DNA from: Streptomyces hoynatensis
Lineage (GTDB): Bacteria > Actinomycetota > Actinomycetes > Streptomycetales > Streptomycetaceae
Direction of reading: 5' to 3'
Assembly: GCF_003626535.1 (NCBI RefSeq)
Contig: NZ_RBAL01000023.1
Coordinates: 1 to 64,000, forward strand
Length of the DNA: 64,000 bases
The notes beneath the pieces were generated by a model that did not search any database, was not told the origin of the DNA, and worked only from the letters and a program-made list of their open reading frames with translations. This document shows, in pieces, positions 27,405 to 35,442 of this stretch (within the stretch, counting starts at the first letter, position 1; the number at the start of each line of letters is the position of its first letter). The translations under genes and the position numbers were made by a program.

Positions 27405-28413
27405 GACAAAGCCTGAGACACAGCCCGGGACGAAGCCCGAAACGAAGCCCGGGACCGCGCGGAACGGGAAGGCCCCGGGGAAGGCGGCGCGGGCCGCGAA
27501 GCCCGCGCGCGCCGCCGCGGGGGAGGCCGCCGCGCCCGCGCCGGCCGCCGTGCCCGGGCCGCTGGCCGTGCTGAAGACGTACAAGCTGTACCTCGGGGGC
27601 GCGTTCCCCCGCTCGGAGAGTGGACGCACCTACGCCGTGACCGACCACACCGGCCGCTGGCTGGCCAACGCACCCCTCGCCTCGCGCAAGGACGCCAGGG
27701 ACGCGGTCGTCGCCGCGCGCCGGGCCTTCCCCCGCTGGTCGGGGGCCACGGCCTACCTGCGCGGGCAGATCCTGTACCGCATCGCGGAGATGCTCCAGTC
27801 CCGCGGCGAGCAGTTCGCCGCCGAGGTCGCCGCCGCGGAGGGCGTCACCACGGAGGAGGCGGCCCGCCTCGTCGCGGCCACGATCGACCGCTGGGTCTGG
27901 TACGCGGGCTGGACCGACAAGATCACGCAGATCGGCGGCGGCGCCAACCCCGTGGCCGGCCCCTACTTCAACCTCTCCACTCCCGAGCCGACCGGGGTGG
28001 TGGCCGTCCTGGCGCCCCGCGACTCGGCTCTGCTCGGCCTCGTCTCGGTGCTGGCCCCCGTGCTCGCCACCGGCAACACCGCCGTGCTGGTGACCTCGCA
28101 CCCCCGTCCGCTGCCCGCGCTCACCCTCGCCGAGGTGCTCGCCACCTCGGACCTGCCGGCGGGCGTGGTCAACATCCTGTCCGGCGACCCGGCGGAACTC
28201 GGCCCGCCGCTCGCCGCCCACCAGGACGTCAACGCCCTCGACCTGACCGGCGCGGCCCCGGACGAGGCGCGTGACCTGGAGGTGGCCGCCGCGCACACCC
28301 TCAAGCGCCTGCACCGCCCCGACCCGGACGAGGACTGGCAGGCGGCCCCGGGGCTCGCCCGCCTCAGGTCCTTCCTGGAGACCAAGACGGTCTGGCACCC
28401 GAAGGGGATCTGA
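27397..28413 (+). CDS. ALDH-like protein lacking the catalytic half
   Basis: The 338-aa protein matches the N-terminal and cofactor-binding part of ALDHs (YLGGAFPRSESGRTYAV, WYAGWTDKITQIGG, VAVLAPRDSALLGLVSVLAPVLATGNTAVLV, LPAGVVNILSGDP). It ends before the region that would hold the nucleophilic Cys, and no ELGGK glutamate is present. The frame is clean with no sign of decay, and it overlaps the active ALDH gene by 8 bp. It is probably a stable pseudoenzyme partner rather than a truncated relic. The N-terminal 45 residues are Lys/Ala/Pro-rich. Confidence 0.85.
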   Translation: MPETKPETQPGTKPETKPGTARNGKAPGKAARAAKPARAAAGEAAAPAPAAVPGPLAVLKTYKLYLGGAFPRSESGRTYAVTDHTGRWLANAPLASRKDARDAVVAARRAFPRWSGATAYLRGQILYRIAEMLQSRGEQFAAEVAAAEGVTTEEAARLVAATIDRWVWYAGWTDKITQIGGGANPVAGPYFNLSTPEPTGVVAVLAPRDSALLGLVSVLAPVLATGNTAVLVTSHPRPLPALTLAEVLATSDLPAGVVNILSGDPAELGPPLAAHQDVNALDLTGAAPDEARDLEVAAAHTLKRLHRPDPDEDWQAAPGLARLRSFLETKTVWHPKGI

Positions 28414-28433
28414 CCCCGGAACGCCGGGCCTTC

Positions 28434-28465
28434 GCGTCCCGCCACGCCCTGGCGTGGCGGGACGC
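28434..28465. terminator. Bidirectional terminator between convergent operons
   Basis: A 15-nt arm (28434-28448) is the exact complement of 28451-28465, with two bases between. It lies between the end of the sugar operon (plus) and the end of the phosphatase gene (minus). Confidence 0.8.
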
Positions 28466-28472
28466 GGCGCGT

Positions 28473-30182
28473 TCAGGCCGTCTCGGCGCGGCCGACCTCG
28501 GGCGGGAAGGGGATGACGGCGACCGTCACGTTGTCGTGGCCACCGGAGTCGAGGGCGTGCCGCACCATCTGCCGCGCCGTGGGCAGCGGGGCCGAGCGGG
28601 CCTCGGCCGGCACGACCTGCGCCATCTCCTCGGCGGTCTCCGCGTAGTTCCACAGCCCGTCGGTGCAGACGATGATCACGCCGGGCCGGTCCGGCTTGAA
28701 CGAGGCGGTGTGCGGCTCCACCTCCTGCGCGTCGGCGCCGAGCCAGGCGGTGATGGCGTGGGCGCGGTGGTCGGCCATCGCCTCGGCCTCGCTGAGCAGC
28801 CCGGCGGCGACCATCTGCGCGGCCCAGGAGTCGTCCTCGGTGAGCCTGGCGGGGGCGGCGTCCGGCTCGTCCGGCACCCAGTACGCGCGGCTGTCGCCGA
28901 TCCAGCCGACGGTGAGGGTGCGGCCCGTGGTGACCGCGCTGACGATCGTGCAGGCGGGGGAGTTGCGGCCCGGCTCGGGCTCCACGCCCTCCGCCAGCGC
29001 GCTGACCGCGGCCGCCGCGCTGAGCACCGCGTCGTGGGTGGCCTGCTGCCCCGAGACGCCCCGCGGCAGCGCCGCGAGCAGCGACTCCATGGCGGCCTCG
29101 GCCGCGGCGGCGGAGGCCTCGTCCGGCCGGGTGGAGGAGGAGACCCCGTCGCACACCACGGCGATGACCGCGGGCGAGCCGTCGGGCAGGGCGGTGGCGG
29201 AGACGGTGAACGCGTCCTCGTTGCGGTGGTGGCGCAGCCCGAGGTCGCTGACCGCGGCCACCCCGCCGAGGGCCCGCTCCACGTGGTCCCGCTTGCCGGG
29301 CTGGGCGCGCCCGCACTCGCCGCAGTAGCCCTCGGCGTCCACCTCGCCCACGCCGCACACCACGCACAGCGGGCGGGCCGCCTCGCGGGGCGGCGCGGCC
29401 TGGGTGCGCGGGTCGGGCGCGGCGGCCGCCTCGGCCGCGGCGGCCGGGGCGGGCGTGGGCGTGAACGGCGGCCCGGTGGGCGGCGGGGGCACCGAGGCCC
29501 GCGGATCGGGCAGGGCACTGGGCGCGTTCGGCGCGTTCGGCGCGTTGGGCCCGCTGGGGGCGTGGGAGGCGTGCGGGGCGGGCGCGTTCGGGGTGGGCGC
29601 GTGCGGGGTGCGCGGGTCGCGCGGCGCGCTCGGCGCCTCCCCGGCCTCGGGGGCCTCCCCGGCCTCGGGGGCCGCGGCGGGCGGCGCCGCGCCCGCCGCC
29701 TGCGGCGCGTGGCCCTCCGGCGTCCTGGGGTCGCGGGCCCTGGGGTCGGGCGCGGCCTCGCGCAGCGGCGGCGGCAGGGTGAAGTCGTGCTCCGTGGGCG
29801 TGTAGCCCGGGTCGGCGGGCGGGTCTGCCGGGTCGGCGAGGGTGTAGTCCCCGGTCTCGTCCCCGTCGGGACCGCCCGCCCCCGCCGGCTCGGCCGCCCC
29901 TTCGGGGAACTCCGGCCCCTCCGGCGCCGCCGGGTCTTCCGGCTGCCCGGCCCCGTCCTCCGCCGCTTCCGCCTCCTCCTCGCCCAAGGCCCGCGCGCGG
30001 CGCGGGTCGGGCGGGACGGGGTACGGGGCAGGCGCCGGGTGGGCCGCGGCCGGGGAGGTGCGGGCGACGGCGGCAGCCGCCTGCAGATCCGTGCCGCAGA
30101 CCCCGCAGAAGCGGTCGTCGTCCTCCAGAGGCTCCCCGCAGCCGGGGCAGGCGGAGAGTTGGTCGAGCTGCGGCATCGTCAC
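28473..30182 (-). CDS. PP2C-family Ser/Thr phosphatase with zinc ribbons
   Basis: About 569 aa. An N-terminal zinc ribbon (CPGCG...CGVCG) leads into 230 residues of Pro/Ala-rich linker. A second zinc ribbon (CVVCG...CGECG) follows, then a PP2C domain with SDLGLRHHRNEDAF, VVCDGVSSS, GWIGDSRAYW, CTDGLWNY and GGHDNVTVAVI, covering the metal-binding Asp residues. It should reverse phosphorylation by the upstream kinase. GTG 30182 overlaps the kinase TGA by 4 bp; ATG 30188 and ATG 30178 are alternatives. It is cytosolic. Confidence 0.9.
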   Translation of the reverse strand: MTMPQLDQLSACPGCGEPLEDDDRFCGVCGTDLQAAAAVARTSPAAAHPAPAPYPVPPDPRRARALGEEEAEAAEDGAGQPEDPAAPEGPEFPEGAAEPAGAGGPDGDETGDYTLADPADPPADPGYTPTEHDFTLPPPLREAAPDPRARDPRTPEGHAPQAAGAAPPAAAPEAGEAPEAGEAPSAPRDPRTPHAPTPNAPAPHASHAPSGPNAPNAPNAPSALPDPRASVPPPPTGPPFTPTPAPAAAAEAAAAPDPRTQAAPPREAARPLCVVCGVGEVDAEGYCGECGRAQPGKRDHVERALGGVAAVSDLGLRHHRNEDAFTVSATALPDGSPAVIAVVCDGVSSSTRPDEASAAAAEAAMESLLAALPRGVSGQQATHDAVLSAAAAVSALAEGVEPEPGRNSPACTIVSAVTTGRTLTVGWIGDSRAYWVPDEPDAAPARLTEDDSWAAQMVAAGLLSEAEAMADHRAHAITAWLGADAQEVEPHTASFKPDRPGVIIVCTDGLWNYAETAEEMAQVVPAEARSAPLPTARQMVRHALDSGGHDNVTVAVIPFPPEVGRAETA

Positions 30183-32746
30183 ACCCATGTCCTAGGGCGG
30201 AAGCGGTTCGCCGCCTCCACCAGTTCGGTCCGTTCAGTACTGGTTGGCGCCAGCCGGGCGAGCCGCCGGTACGAGCGTTCGAGGCCGCGCCTCACCCCGT
30301 TCTCGTCCAGCGGAGCGCCCAGCAGGTCGTGCCGGGTATCCGCGTGCCGGTGGGGTGGCCCGGCCGGCGCGGAGAGGACCCAGTCCAGCGCGGAGCCCAG
30401 CACCTCACAGGACAGCTGTTCACCCAGCCATGGTTCCAGGCCGGCCTCCTTGAGCAGCGCGACCTGCCGTCCCGCCGCCAGCAGATCCGGCAGCAGGTCC
30501 TCGCTGGCCGCCCGCTGGCGGAGCCTGGCCCGCACGGCGGCGACGCGGGCCGCCGTGTAGTGGGCCGAGGTCTCCGGCACCGACTCCAGGGCCGCCACCG
30601 CCCCCGCGCGGTCCCCGGCGGCAAGACGCACCCGGGCCAGGCCGAACCCGGCGCTGACGTGGCTCGGGTCCGTCGTCCACACCAGCCCGTAGTAGTCGGC
30701 CGCGTTGTCCAGCTGGCCCAGCACCTCGGCGCACACCGCGAGCGCCAGCTTGGGCGCCACCTCGCCGGGGAACGCGTCGTAGACGGCGTCGAAGGACAGC
30801 GCCGCCGTCTCCCAGTCCTCGGTGAGCAGCGCGGTCAGGCCCCGGTGCCACACCACGCGCCAGTCGCGGCCGTGCCGCTCGCTCAGCGCCGCGAGCCGCT
30901 CCCTGGCCGCGGCCAGCGCCTGCGCGCTGGCCGGCACCTGCCCCGCCTCCCGGTCGGCGCCCTGCCCCTGTTCGGGGAGCGCCGGCCCGGCGGACAGCTC
31001 CAGGTAGGCGCGCAGTTCGCGGAGCCTGAGTTCCAGGGAGTCGGTGGGCGCCGAGCGCAGGGCGACGACCAGGTCGGCCGGCGCCGTCGCCACCAGGCCG
31101 GCGAGGAAGCCGGCGTTCGGGTCCCGCTCGTCGACCCGCGGCATCGGCAGGGCCAGCACGATCTGCTTCACGTCCGGCGGCACCGTCTGCGGCACGGCCG
31201 GCAGCGCGGGCTCGGCGGGTGCCGCCGCCCGGCCGCGCCGCCGCCCCGCCCGCCCCGGCTGCCGGACGCCGAGCCGGGAGACCACGCCGCTCGGCCCCGG
31301 CACCACATCGGTGTCCACCACCCGCTGCTCCGGCCCGAACAGCTGGGAGAACGCCGGCTGCGGCTGCCCGGTCCTCACCGCGACGACCTCCCGCAGCACC
31401 CCCGTCAGCTGCTCGGCCATCTCCCGGGCGGAGGCGAACCTGCGCCACGGGTCCGGGTCGGTGGCCCGCACCAGGAACCGGTAGAACGACTCGTACTCCT
31501 GGAAGACCTCGATGTTCTCCGGCTCGGGCAGGCTGTCGGCGTAGATCGTCGTGTAGCCCTGGAAGTCGAAGGTGAGCACGGCCAGGGTCCTGGCCACCGT
31601 GTACAGGTCGGAGGCCACCGAGGGACCCAGCTCCGGCACCTCGGGCGCCTGGTAGCCGACGGTGCCGTAGATCGCGCTCTCGTGGTCGTCCATGCGCCGC
31701 ACGGCGCCCATGTCGATCAGCTTCAGCTGGTCGTCCTGCTGGATCGCGTTGTCCACCTTGAAGTCGCAGTACAGCAGGTTGCGGCTGTGCAGGTAGCCCA
31801 GCGCGTCCAGGGCCTCGATGCCGTAGGCGCACGCCTGCTCCACCGGCAGCGGGTCCCGGCGGCCGTCCGGGGTGCGCCTGGCGTTGGCGATCTCCTTCAG
31901 CGACTTGCCGCCGACGTACTCCATGACGATGTAGCCGTCCATGCTGCCGGTGCGGCGGTCGAGGTGCTCGACGAAGTTGTAGATCCGCACGATGCTGGAG
32001 TGCTCGATCTCCGCCAGGAAACGCCGCTCGGAGATCGCCGCGGCCATCGCGTCCTCGTCCCCGGTGTCCAGCAGGCCCTTGAGCACCACCCACCGGTCGG
32101 AGACGGCGCGGTCGATCGCCAGGTAGATCCAGCCGAGCCCGCCGTGCGCCAGGCAGCCCGCGATCTCGTACTGGTCCTTGACCACGTCGCCCGGCTGGAG
32201 CTTGGGCAGGAACGAGTACGGGTGGCCGCACTTGGTGCAGAAGCCCTCCGTGCGCCCCGGCCGCCCGTTGCGGGCCCGGCCCACCGGGGCCCCGCAGTCG
32301 CTGTTGCCGCAGAACCGCTTCCGCTCGGGCACCTCGGGGTCTTCGAGCACCGCGGCCAGCGGGTCGGGGCGCGGCACCTCCGGCATCGCCACCAGGCCCA
32401 CCCCGAGCCGCGAGCGGGTGGAGCCGGTCCCGGAACGCGAGCTGCGCACCGAGACGGAACGGCCGGACAGCTTGCCCGAGACCGCGCGCGAGAGCCGCCC
32501 GGAGACCGAGCGGCGCGAGAACTGGGACCGCGAGGAGGGCCGGCTGCCGCCGCTGTTCGCGGTGCCCTCGCCGAGGAGTTCCGCGGGCAGGCCCGTGATG
32601 CCGGTGGCCACGCCGCCGATCAGGCCCTCCGGGGAGACCACGGGGGCCAGCCCGCAGGTGTCGCAGTACAACTCGCCCTCGCCCACGTCCTCGTAGCCGC
32701 CCAGGCAGCCGGGGCGCTGGCAGAGGCCGACGCGTTCCCGGCTCAC
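30179..32746 (-). CDS. pknG: PknG-type Ser/Thr protein kinase
   Basis: The 855-aa kinase starts at GTG 32746, overlapping the upstream gene by GTGA. It has two zinc-binding clusters (Cys9, 14, 28, 31 and a later CGNSDC...CTKC rubredoxin-like pair), as in PknG. The kinase domain has glycine loop LAHGGLGWIYLA, VVLKG lysine, catalytic loop LLYCDFKVDN in place of HRD, and DMG in place of DFG. The C-terminal 250 residues form TPR-like helices. Non-RD catalytic loops are typical of PknG. In mycobacteria it phosphorylates GarA and controls 2-oxoglutarate and glutamate metabolism under GlnH/GlnX. The neighbouring glnH and glnX genes support the same role here. Confidence 0.92.
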   Translation of the reverse strand: MSRERVGLCQRPGCLGGYEDVGEGELYCDTCGLAPVVSPEGLIGGVATGITGLPAELLGEGTANSGGSRPSSRSQFSRRSVSGRLSRAVSGKLSGRSVSVRSSRSGTGSTRSRLGVGLVAMPEVPRPDPLAAVLEDPEVPERKRFCGNSDCGAPVGRARNGRPGRTEGFCTKCGHPYSFLPKLQPGDVVKDQYEIAGCLAHGGLGWIYLAIDRAVSDRWVVLKGLLDTGDEDAMAAAISERRFLAEIEHSSIVRIYNFVEHLDRRTGSMDGYIVMEYVGGKSLKEIANARRTPDGRRDPLPVEQACAYGIEALDALGYLHSRNLLYCDFKVDNAIQQDDQLKLIDMGAVRRMDDHESAIYGTVGYQAPEVPELGPSVASDLYTVARTLAVLTFDFQGYTTIYADSLPEPENIEVFQEYESFYRFLVRATDPDPWRRFASAREMAEQLTGVLREVVAVRTGQPQPAFSQLFGPEQRVVDTDVVPGPSGVVSRLGVRQPGRAGRRRGRAAAPAEPALPAVPQTVPPDVKQIVLALPMPRVDERDPNAGFLAGLVATAPADLVVALRSAPTDSLELRLRELRAYLELSAGPALPEQGQGADREAGQVPASAQALAAARERLAALSERHGRDWRVVWHRGLTALLTEDWETAALSFDAVYDAFPGEVAPKLALAVCAEVLGQLDNAADYYGLVWTTDPSHVSAGFGLARVRLAAGDRAGAVAALESVPETSAHYTAARVAAVRARLRQRAASEDLLPDLLAAGRQVALLKEAGLEPWLGEQLSCEVLGSALDWVLSAPAGPPHRHADTRHDLLGAPLDENGVRRGLERSYRRLARLAPTSTERTELVEAANRFRPRTWV

Positions 32747-34023
32747 GCGTGCCACCTCCGCTCCACGGGCTCCCCCGGCTCCTCGGCCGCCAGCGCCTCC
32801 GCGGCGGCCTGCTGGTAGCGCAGCACCGCGAGTTCCGCGGCGCGCAGGTCGCAGGGCGCCGTCCACAGCAGCCGCCGCGCCGCGTCGTAGCGCTCCACGA
32901 GCAGCGGCTCTTCGGCCTTGCCGCACCTGGCGGTCCGCGCCTTGTACGCGTCGAGCCGGCCGCGCAGTTCGGCCCGCACCGCGAGCGGCGCGGTCACCGC
33001 GGCCAGCGAGTCCCGCGCCCTGGTCAGCTCCTGCTCGGCGCGTTCCTCCAGCGATTCGAGCAGCGGCGAGAGCCGGTGCCACTGGGCGCGGCGCCTGAAG
33101 TCGGCCGCGGCGGCCAGCTGTTCCTGCAAGGCGGTCGGCGGCCCGTTGACCGCGGGCACCTCGGAGGCGGCGATCTTCGCCAGCACCTCGCCGCGCGCGG
33201 TGCGCGCCTCGGCCAGCGTGCGGTCGGCCCGGGAGAGCACGTCACGCAGCCGCACCAGCCGTTCCTCGGCGTCCTTGCGCACCCCGATGACGGCCTCGAC
33301 CTCGCGCCTGATGTCGTCCAGGGCGCGGGCCGAGCGGTCGTAGCGCGCGGTGTCGGGCCGCCCGCCGCCCGGGGCGCTGCTGCCGCCGTCGGGAATCCAG
33401 AACGCCAGCGGGTCGGCGATCACCTCGGCCCGCAGCTCCTTCAGGTCCTCGGTGACCCGGCGCAGCTCGTCCCCGGCCGGGTGGGCGCCGGGCCGCACGC
33501 CCACCGAGTGGGCCAGATCCCGCAGCCGGTGCAGCTCGGTGGACAGCATGTCTATCCGGGCCGGCAGCGCGGACCACACGGCCTCGGCGGCGATCACCGC
33601 GTCGAGCACCTCGGCGTACCCGGCGTTCATCCGCCCGATCAGCTCGGCCCAGCGGAGGCGTTCGACGGGCCTGCCGTCCGGCCCGGCGACGAGCAGGCCG
33701 CCCTCCTCGCCGAGTACCTCGCCGAGCCGGGTCAGGTCCTCGCGGGTGGGGAAGCGGCGGCGCGACCGCAGCTCCCGCGCGGCGTCCAGGGTCGCGGTGA
33801 AGGCGTCGAAGCAGGCCCACAGCGAGGCCGCGGTCCGCTCGGCGCGGGCCCAGCGCTCCCGGGTGATCCCGGTCAGCTCGGCGCCTTCGAGCAGTCTGCG
33901 GCCCGCGTGGTCCTGCAACGCGAGCAGGGACGACTCGATCGCCTCGTGCTCGGCGGCGAGCCGCGCCAGCGCGCGGTCGGCCTCTTCCCGGCCGAGCATC
34001 TTTCCGCCGGAATCCGGGGCCAT
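32743..34023 (-). CDS. Coiled-coil protein of the PknG operon, unknown function
   Basis: The 426-aa protein is almost wholly helical and charged, with long Arg/Glu/Leu heptad-like stretches (RALDDIRREVEAVIGVRKDAEERLVRLRD-type). No signal peptide or membrane helix is present. It overlaps pknG by 4 bp and follows glnH by 102 bp. This gene is not part of the three-gene glnX-glnH-pknG set of mycobacteria, so it is an added component. It could be a scaffold between sensor and kinase; that is inference. Confidence 0.82.
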   Translation of the reverse strand: MAPDSGGKMLGREEADRALARLAAEHEAIESSLLALQDHAGRRLLEGAELTGITRERWARAERTAASLWACFDAFTATLDAARELRSRRRFPTREDLTRLGEVLGEEGGLLVAGPDGRPVERLRWAELIGRMNAGYAEVLDAVIAAEAVWSALPARIDMLSTELHRLRDLAHSVGVRPGAHPAGDELRRVTEDLKELRAEVIADPLAFWIPDGGSSAPGGGRPDTARYDRSARALDDIRREVEAVIGVRKDAEERLVRLRDVLSRADRTLAEARTARGEVLAKIAASEVPAVNGPPTALQEQLAAAADFRRRAQWHRLSPLLESLEERAEQELTRARDSLAAVTAPLAVRAELRGRLDAYKARTARCGKAEEPLLVERYDAARRLLWTAPCDLRAAELAVLRYQQAAAEALAAEEPGEPVERRWHA

Positions 34024-34125
34024 CGCTCTCCCCTCTGCTGTCTGCTGTGTTCGTACCGCAATCTTTCCCCCGCCCGCCCTCGCCCCATCCGCCGCCGCGG
34101 GCGCCCGGGCGGCGGGCCGGGCGGC

Positions 34126-35442
34126 TCAGTCCACGAGCCCGCCCTCCAGATACTCGGGCTCGGGCGGCGTGGGCGGCGGGTCGCGGCGCCCGTCGTACAG
34201 GTAGGGCGCCAGCCACCGGTCGAAGGACTGCCGCCACTGGCTGTCCTCGCCGCCGGCGCGGTAGTCCTCAAGGACGGCGTTCACCCAGGCGACCAGGTCG
34301 GTGTTGGCGAGGTTCATCGCCACCCCGTACGACTCGTCCGTCAGCCGCTGCCCCACCAGCCGCATCGAGGGGTCCTGCGCCAGATGCCCGGCCGCCAGCG
34401 CGGTGTCGGTCATCAGGGCGTCCGCCAGGCCGAGTTGCACCTGCACCAGGCAGTCGAGGTGGTTGGGCTGGGTGATCAGCTGGGCGCCGTGGCTCTGCTC
34501 CTGCAGCAGCCGGCTCGCCGTGGAGCCCGCCGCGCTGCACACCCGGGCCCCGTCCAGGCTCTCGTCGAAGCCGGTGATGGAGGAGTTGCGCGGCACCTCA
34601 AGCTGCTGCCCGGTCTCGAAGTAGGCGGTGGAGAACGCGACGTCCTGCCAGCGGTCGCAGGTGATGGACATCGAGCGCACCACCATGTCGACGGTGCCCT
34701 CCTGTATGGCCTGGGTGCGCTGGGCGGTCGGGATGGCCAGGTACACGATGTCGGGGTTCTCGCCGAGCAGGTCCTCCGCGATGGCCTGCACCAGGTCGAT
34801 GTCGAAGCCGACGATGCGGGTGCTGTCCGGTTCGCGGTAGCCCCACAGGTAGCTGTTGAGGTCGATGCCGACCCGCAGCTGGTTGCGCGCCCTGATCGCC
34901 GCCACCGCGTCGCCCGGGTCGCGGGCCGGCGGCAGGCTGGCGTCCACCGGCCGCCCGTCGCACAGTTGCGGCCCCGCGAGCGGCAGGTCGTCCCCGCTGC
35001 TCACCTGCCCGGCCGGCGCGGCCTGCCCCGCGGCGGAACCGGCCCCGGCCGCGGCCCCGCCGCCCGGCAGCGCCGCCACGAGGGTGGTCCCGGCGAGCAC
35101 CAGCGCGGCGGCGGCGAGCAGCAGCCCGCGCCCGCGCGGCAGCCGCACCCGGCGCCGCCCGCCCCGGCCCCCCGGCCCACCCCCCGGCGCCCCGGCGCCC
35201 GCCGCGCCCGGCGTTCCCACGGTGCTCACGCTGCCCACCGGCCTTCCCACTTCCGCCCGTCCGGCCTCCGCCCGTTCCGTCGGCCTTCCCGTTCCGGCCC
35301 GTCGCACCGGCCTTCCCGTTCCGGCCCGTCGCACCGGCCTAGCCGCTCCCGCCCGCTCCACCGGCGTTCCCGTTCCGGCCCGCTCCACCGGAGTTGCCGC
35401 CCGGCCCGACTCGTCACGCCCGCCTCCGGCCCCTCGCCTCAC
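34126..35442 (-). CDS. glnH: Membrane-tethered amino-acid-binding protein (GlnH-like)
   Basis: About 438 aa. An Arg-rich cytoplasmic N-terminus with five 9-residue repeats (residues 18-62) precedes one membrane helix (107-126). The solute-binding domain follows (LRVGIDLNSYLWGYRE, GFDIDLVQAIAEDLLG, DMVVRSMSITCDRWQDVAFSTAYF), the family-3 fold that binds glutamate or aspartate. The mycobacterial homologue is a lipoprotein; here it is anchored by a helix. GTG 35442 overlaps the glnX stop by 4 bp. It should report external acidic amino acids to GlnX and then PknG. Confidence 0.88.
   Translation of the reverse strand: MRRGAGGGRDESGRAATPVERAGTGTPVERAGAARPVRRAGTGRPVRRAGTGRPTERAEAGRAEVGRPVGSVSTVGTPGAAGAGAPGGGPGGRGGRRRVRLPRGRGLLLAAAALVLAGTTLVAALPGGGAAAGAGSAAGQAAPAGQVSSGDDLPLAGPQLCDGRPVDASLPPARDPGDAVAAIRARNQLRVGIDLNSYLWGYREPDSTRIVGFDIDLVQAIAEDLLGENPDIVYLAIPTAQRTQAIQEGTVDMVVRSMSITCDRWQDVAFSTAYFETGQQLEVPRNSSITGFDESLDGARVCSAAGSTASRLLQEQSHGAQLITQPNHLDCLVQVQLGLADALMTDTALAAGHLAQDPSMRLVGQRLTDESYGVAMNLANTDLVAWVNAVLEDYRAGGEDSQWRQSFDRWLAPYLYDGRRDPPPTPPEPEYLEGGLVD
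35257..35391. repeat. 27-bp coding tandem repeat in glnH
   Basis: Five 27-bp units encode P[VT]xRAxxGR-type nonapeptides near the N-terminus of the GlnH-like protein. Units three and four are nearly identical at DNA level. The repeated arginines lie on the cytoplasmic side of the membrane helix. Confidence 0.8.

Noticed and set aside
17696..28413. Call as a genuine AI-2 (lsr) uptake system
   Set aside because: DeoC has canonical DERA residues, there is one permease, no LsrG, and a zinc dehydrogenase and ALDHs are present; kept only as a comparison.
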